64,000 nucleotides of DNA from assembly GCA_019914945.1 (NCBI GenBank), contig CM034102.1, positions 11,769,501 to 11,833,500 of the forward strand. The letters run 5' to 3'. The notes under the pieces were generated by a model, which saw only the letters and a list, made by a program, of their open reading frames with translations, did not search any database and was not told the DNA's origin. The stretch's first letter is position 1. Each line of letters starts with the position of its first letter. Below, one piece after another: positions 58,564-64,000 of the stretch. The stretch comes from Typha latifolia. Taxonomy: Eukaryota; Streptophyta; Magnoliopsida; Poales; Typhaceae. A program made the translations under genes and the position numbers.

Positions 58564-59399
58564 AAAGTTTAAGAACTCATGCATTGTGAAACAACTACTT
58601 ATCCTAAAAGAATATTCATATTCCACCAGTGAACAAGAGCCATCTTACTCTGGAACTTATGCTAAGCATCAATCTAAAACCAAACAGTAATCTTTTACAA
58701 TCCAGATTTGCAGGCAATCTATTCTGCATCTAATGAATTAACGAAGTGAATTTCCGGTGAGATAAGGCAACAGCAGCAATTTGTGTCATAGCAGCATTCT
58801 TTCTGCTAGAGATTTCTTACAATAAGAAGTTATTCAGATGCTTGTGAGCTCAGAAAATGAATTATAATTTTCATATGCACTAAGAGAACCGAGAGGGAAA
58901 GATGGACTACATCAAAATGGATGAGAATTAACTCTAGAGGTTGAGCCTCTAAAAGTGTATAAGGTAGTTCAAAAGCATGATACACTGCTCTGCCCAGTTC
59001 TTTCTCCTCGTAACCAAGTACAGGGTGGTGTCATAGGAAGACGCCAGGAAGAACAGTCGTAGGTCATGTAGGTCGCATGAAATGGGAAGAAGTGATCCCT
59101 TAAATCTAAAAGTGCTCCACATATTCTCCAAAAAAAGAGTTCCAATCTATCTCCAAAAAGATCTTGATCTGCAGCATGATAATATAAAGTCTGAAGCGAC
59201 AAAAGGTTTTGGATGTGAACATTGCAAATAGCAATGTGGTGATCGACGTAATCATTCTGTCCTAAAAATTTATTTAGGTCCTTAAAGCATCTAGACTCAG
59301 ATAACCTTCTCTCCCCTCAGACCTGAATTTGTTATATCGAGGATCTTCTCTCTTTTTTTTTAACTCTTCCGAGAACCCCAGAAGCACCGGATGTTTGCT
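58564..59399. other. Intergenic region, 3' flank of the RRM gene
   Basis: Between the kinase relic and the stop codon of the minus-strand RRM gene; it should include that gene's 3' UTR. Minus-strand open frames at 58949-59202 match no family. Confidence 0.35.
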
Positions 59400-62300
59400 T
59401 TACTCCCTTGTCTTCGAAGATCCCAATTCATTTGTAGCAGAAGACAAAGAGCTTTCCCTACTTGCAGATTGATCACGCCTCCATTGAAGGTGAGAACTTG
59501 TGCAATTTCCTTGGTATGGTGCCTTCTGGAATGGCTGAGGACACCATGGCTTCGCAACTTGCTGGGCTGGAACCAAAAATCCAGGAGGCATGTCTGCTTT
59601 CCGCATTACCTGAAAAGAAATCCTTGAGAACACGAGCAAATAATTTCAAATTGTATCCTTTAATTTCACATAGCATGTCAGTCAGTAGAAGAGCACCAAC
59701 CAGAGAACTCGTCATAACTCCAGAACTTTATCTATCCTCTTACCCTATTAGCTAAACATCACACAAATCCACATAACAATTTGATACTCAAACCAGCTAG
59801 GGCCTACGGCCAGGACATTGGTCTTGAAGCATAATTACAGCACACACTGGAAACCCTTTGGTTAGTAATATACCAGGTCGAGAACTGTCAAAGGTTGAAA
59901 TAAGGTAATTAACTTTGAACTTCCATCGGTTAACAAAACAAATAAAATGTGGTAGATCAAGATAATGCATGTGGCTAAACACAGAAGTTAGTAAAATCAG
60001 TCCTATTGAGAATCACAGACCTTCATAACTATTTTGAGTAGTTTGTCTTTTATTTGACAATTAATAAAATATAAGAAACCATCGTTCTCACTATTTACTT
60101 CCTATTTATTGTGAAATTCCTAAGGGCATTTTCGACTTGTTAGCAAAAAATGCCTTCTGCAAATTCCATTAGTGCAACAGTCATAGCTAATGTTTATATT
60201 CAAAAGCATATAAATCAAAAGGCTGAATAAATCTGAGAAGTAACTGGTTTATATTCAAAAGCTTGTAAGTTGACATTCATTTGAATTTCATTAGTTATTT
60301 TATGACACGTAGGAAAATAAAAGAATGAACAAATAGCAGCAGTCTCATAAAATCATACCGTCAGAACTCGAGAAAAGAACGAGGTACCACTCAATGATAA
60401 TGCCTTCTCGACAGACTCCTTTCTGGCAAAAACAACATATGCGGCCCTAAAGGGGGCCATCAGTTTGAACCAATTCTAGGAGGGCTGATATTGATTAATC
60501 ACATAGTTCATGAAAAGTAGTTGCGTAGTATATACCCTTTTGGTTGAGCCGTTATGGTATCTGTTAGCATGACAACTTTGATAACAACTCCACACTTTGT
60601 GAAATGTGAGAGTAATGCTTCTTTTGATGCTCCAAAATGTACCTACAAAAATACATCAAAAAGCCATCACACATGAAGTTTCCTAATTTAATGTAGTGGT
60701 AGTAGCAAAGAGAACGTCAGAAATGATCAAGACTAGGAGATATATTCAGTATGTAAACATTACAAATTCCATACTATCAGATCCTTGCAAAACTAGAAGA
60801 CTACAGTTGATTGATATATATCAATAAGAAGTATATTGCTATGGCATCTCATGTCACTGTATCTGAGTCACAACTCTTCCACAATATGTTTAAAAGCAAA
60901 GCAGATTAAAAAGATTTTGATTTCTTAACATTATTCAAAATATATAGAAGCATCCACTTTCAAATAAATCAAATAGAAATATACATGAATGCAGTAGAAA
61001 CTCACTCCTACTTTCTTGCATTAAATGAGAATAAATCAGATAGAAATAGTACAACAAATTGGAGACAGTAAGAACTCTGAAGTAGGACCTCCTTGTCTAC
61101 AGACTTTCATCAAAGAAAAAAAAAAGGTAAGGCCTCCCATGTACTTTGACAAATAACCCAAAAAGTTTGCAGTGCCATACGGACTTGAACTAGCCCTTAG
61201 TTAGTCCGCTAAGAGAAGGCCGTTCTTGTTGAAGTGTTCAAGGGATCAAACTGTTCTCCTACATGCATATAATGCTCCTCATAAAGCAAGATTACCTGCA
61301 CCAGCACCCTTATAACACATGAGCAAACTCTCTCTTGTACCATTGAGGCATCGCCATGATATTTAGGAACTAAAGCATTAGGCATGACAGATATTGAGAC
61401 CCATCCAGGGAAACATCCTACAATCTCCAAGGCTCTAAGACTTCTAGGTCTTCCACTATAGCTAAACCAAACCTGTTTTTGGCTCTCCTCTCCTCTTCTG
61501 GCATTCAAATAGCATCAAAAGAGCTCTTCTGGCATTTCCTATGATATCAAAATGCTCTTAATGTTTTATTGTACTGTCTGTAAAATTTCTAAAAGGATAA
61601 ACCATCTCGTTAATAATATTGGTGCCACCCCCAATTCGCTAAAAATAAGTGAAAATTCTGTTACACTTTCCTACTAAGAATCCACCTCAACTGGAATCCT
61701 TCTTGACCATGTTTTCTAGTTGTCCAGATGTTCTATAGCATGTAAAATTGATGTTATCACAGACAGAAAGTTGAATTTTCCATTCAACATAATTAGGATT
61801 CTCATTCAGTCACTCAAATGCAAATGGTACTTCTTATGTAGTTGTCCTTCTCAGCGTAGAGGCACAGTGGCACATTAATAACACTTTGTTTAATGTACAT
61901 TGAGACTCATAAGACAATATCCATCCATCAATCTCCAAGGTGGGCGGATGGACAGAAGCCCCAGAAATTTTAGCATCGAAAGTTACCTTTATCATATTAC
62001 TAATCTTGTAATCATCTATACCCATGCTGATATTCACAATCTACCTTAATTCTGTATTCCACAATCACCACATGTCAAACACAGAACCCTTTAAGCAACC
62101 CTCCATTTTTTAAAATTTCTTGAAGTTAAAGCATATTAAAGAAATGTAGATTCCATAAGTTCTTGTCCTTTACCAATACAACCAAAATAAAACTTTAAGA
62201 AACTGAAAGAGATACAGGGGGGGGAGGCATTATGCATCTACAAAAAAAGGTGAGATTCTCTGAAATCAAAAACATTTATGCATCAATATTCATGCTTATA

Positions 62301-62813
62301 AGCTATGCTATCTTAGAAGGATCATTTCACAGTAAAGCAGAAGGGTGAAACTAAGATAAGAAAAGCCAGCAATTGTGTTCAACTGCCATTTACATTTGTC
62401 ACAAGAACTGTCCTTGACTCAGTGTCCTCCTCTAAATGATTTTGTGTGCCTGCAAAAAGGAAAAGAAAATGGCAAAACTGTGATGTCAAATAAGATGTCG
62501 TAAGAAAGACTATTTGTTAACTAAAAGAAACAATATACATATGGAGATAATTCATTTATTACAAGATATGCATATATGTATTTCCATTGTGCATGTTTCT
62601 GTAAACATAAAATATATAGAATAGTTACTATGTATCAGCAATCTTTTAATCTCTTTTGACACAGTTTCGTCTACAGGCAGCAGAAAGAAATTATAAGGTA
62701 AGAGAAAACTTATATAGATTACAGGGGGCTGATGAAAGTCAGTGAAAGGCACTGGAAGTTATACCACGATGCAACTCATTTTTTTGTGTCAGCAGCTCGC
62801 CGACAAGATGTGC
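59400..62813 (-). CDS. RRM-domain RNA-binding protein, 3' part (At3g12640-like)
   Basis: Five exons join in frame on the minus strand: 62813-62765, 62449-62394, 60642-60536, 60446-60359 and 59609-59400, giving 169 codons and a TAA. The reading is HLVGELLTQKNELHRGTQNH, then an RRM: SRTVLVTNVHFGASKEALLS (RNP2 VLVTNV), HFTKCGVVIKVVMLTDT, GAAYVVFARKESVEKALSLS (RNP1-like GAAYVVFA), GTSFFSRVLTVMRKADMPPG. After this the tail contains SSHLQWRRD. The order RRM plus SSHLQW tail recalls the At3g12640-type plant nuclear RNA-binding proteins; their exact role is not settled. The first exon begins in phase 0, so more exons lie upstream; none could be identified between 62814 and 64000. All donors are GT and all acceptors AG. 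The terminal exon could be longer or be spliced again before the TAA. Confidence 0.8.
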
Positions 62814-63515
62814 CTGACAGCACACACAGTGCCACTGATACTTAAAAGACTTAGTACATTCTACATACACTTGCCAATTTATCTTAATAGGGAGAAATTT
62901 GATATTATCATCTCAGAATAACATAATTAACACTTACAGTGTTAAGAAAAAGGAAAGGAGTTTGAGAATGGTGAAATAATCTCAAAAACGAAAAAAAAAA
63001 AAAATCAAGCACAAGTCCAATGTTTGAGAAGCTAGTTAAGCAAGACCCAGAATAAATGGAAATGACAGATATGACATGCAAGTCGAAGATGATATCAGTG
63101 CAAAAACCTAACAGGATAGATCAATTGGAAAACATTAGTGCTCATGCATAATGACAGTCAATCAGTAACTAGTGTAATCCAAATCCAGGTATTATTACAG
63201 AAAAGGTGTACCACTACACAAGGCTACAGCAGTGCAAGTTATGTATGCAGTCTTAAGTAGCAATCCTTATCGGCACACTTGAGTTATAGCTAAGAATTTG
63301 ATGTGACCACATGACATAAAACAACTCAATAGAAAATTTTCACAAACCTCAAAAGACATATCCAGCCAAACAGTTGAAGCAAGACATGTTTGGTAGGTGG
63401 AGAAGAAAAGTACATTAGGCTTCAATTTCTATAATATGTTAAAACAAGGATAAAAATATATGTACAAGGCTTCTATAGATTACATCAACCCCAGTAACCC
63501 AGGCCACATTATCGT
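62814..63515 (-). other. Upstream part of the RRM gene, exons not recognised
   Basis: By continuity this is intron or undetected exon sequence of the minus-strand RRM gene, whose reading frame enters at 62813 in phase 0. No convincing coding piece was found. A poly-A run lies at 62991-63004. Confidence 0.35.
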
Positions 63516-63893
63516 AAGATGTGGCATTTCTCCCTCTCTGACTACATATGTCATCACAAGGATGACAAAATAACCTCCTTTTCACTATTGTATTTCCAGC
63601 CAAGTGGCCCTTCATTTCACAATCACTACTCAACAGATCTCAGCCGGCCCATTCACCACTTCTCCCGGTCTCTCTTGGCTAGGACGTTTGACTTCACAAT
63701 ACTAAGATGTGGCATTTCTCCCTCTCTCAGACTACATATGTCATCACGAGGATGACAAGGTAACCACCTTTTCACTATTGTATTTCCAGCCAAGTGGTCC
63801 TTCATTTCACAACCACTACTCCACGGATCTCAGCCTGCCCATTCACCACTTCTCCCAGTCTCTCTTGGCTAGGACCTTCGACTACACAATACT
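63516..63893. repeat. Two-copy tandem duplication, about 190 bp
   Basis: Copies 63516-63703 and 63704-63893 both begin aagatgtggcatttctccct and end cacaatact, at over 90% identity. The difference in length comes from small indels such as ctctctga versus ctctctcaga. The open plus-strand frames here are repeats of one another, which is duplication and not evidence of a gene. Confidence 0.9.
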
Positions 63894-64000
63894 CCCTCTT
63901 GCTTTTTGGCCGTCTCGCTCGCCACTGGACCACAGATTTTATTTCCATTTTTCCCAGCAAAATAGTTAGCCACCTTCAGCCTAAACTCAACAAGGCCCAG

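Overview
The window is nuclear DNA of a flowering plant. The genes have GT-AG introns with pyrimidine-rich acceptors, several proteins are plant-specific or plastid-targeted, and intergenic DNA is AT-rich and full of plant-type transposon debris (hAT and Mutator-like MITEs, an L1-type LINE, LTR fragments, a solo LTR). The gene set is general to angiosperms. A monocot such as a palm, ginger/banana relative or yam is a guess from the repeat style, not something the sequence proves.

Layout. (1) 164-1847 (+): last four exons of plastid biotin carboxylase (accC/CAC2). (2) 5333-15891 (+): complete 12-exon oligouridylate-binding protein UBP1 (426 aa) with a 5.65-kb first intron that holds at least four transposon-like insertions. 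(3) 16.8-28.4 kb: a gene-free transposon block with a decayed L1-type LINE on the minus strand, LTR fragments and MITEs. (4) 29131-31077 (-): FCS-like zinc finger (FLZ) gene in which the first half of the zinc finger cannot be found. (5) 33.2-40.7 kb (+): ALG13, 179 aa in three coding exons, whose introns carry a ~0.8-1.1-kb inverted duplication, with a dead antisense copy of coding exon 2, and two full-length hAT-type MITEs. (6) 41484-42020 (-): single-exon plastid SecE1. (7) 45973-54810 (-): six-exon START-domain lipid-transfer membrane protein (413 aa), with a GC-AG intron that contains a 2.2-kb solo LTR. (8) 58441-58563 (+): frameshifted protein-kinase relic. (9) 59400-62813 (-): 3' part of an RRM protein that continues past the right edge.

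The genes are ordinary housekeeping genes and do not form one pathway: plastid fatty-acid synthesis (accC) and thylakoid protein translocation (SecE1), ER N-glycosylation (ALG13), lipid transfer (START), RNA binding (UBP1, RRM protein) and stress or SnRK1 signalling (FLZ). Exon joins were set by reading-frame phase, splice consensus and family resemblance. Every join listed keeps the frame, except that the FLZ gene lacks a visible middle piece.

I see no new multi-gene system. The most interesting signals are structural: the inverted duplication in ALG13, hAT-like MITEs with a tRNA-like A-box/B-box module, elements with long inverted ends around tandem-repeat or purine-rich cargo, the incomplete FLZ finger, and the GC-AG intron with its solo LTR.
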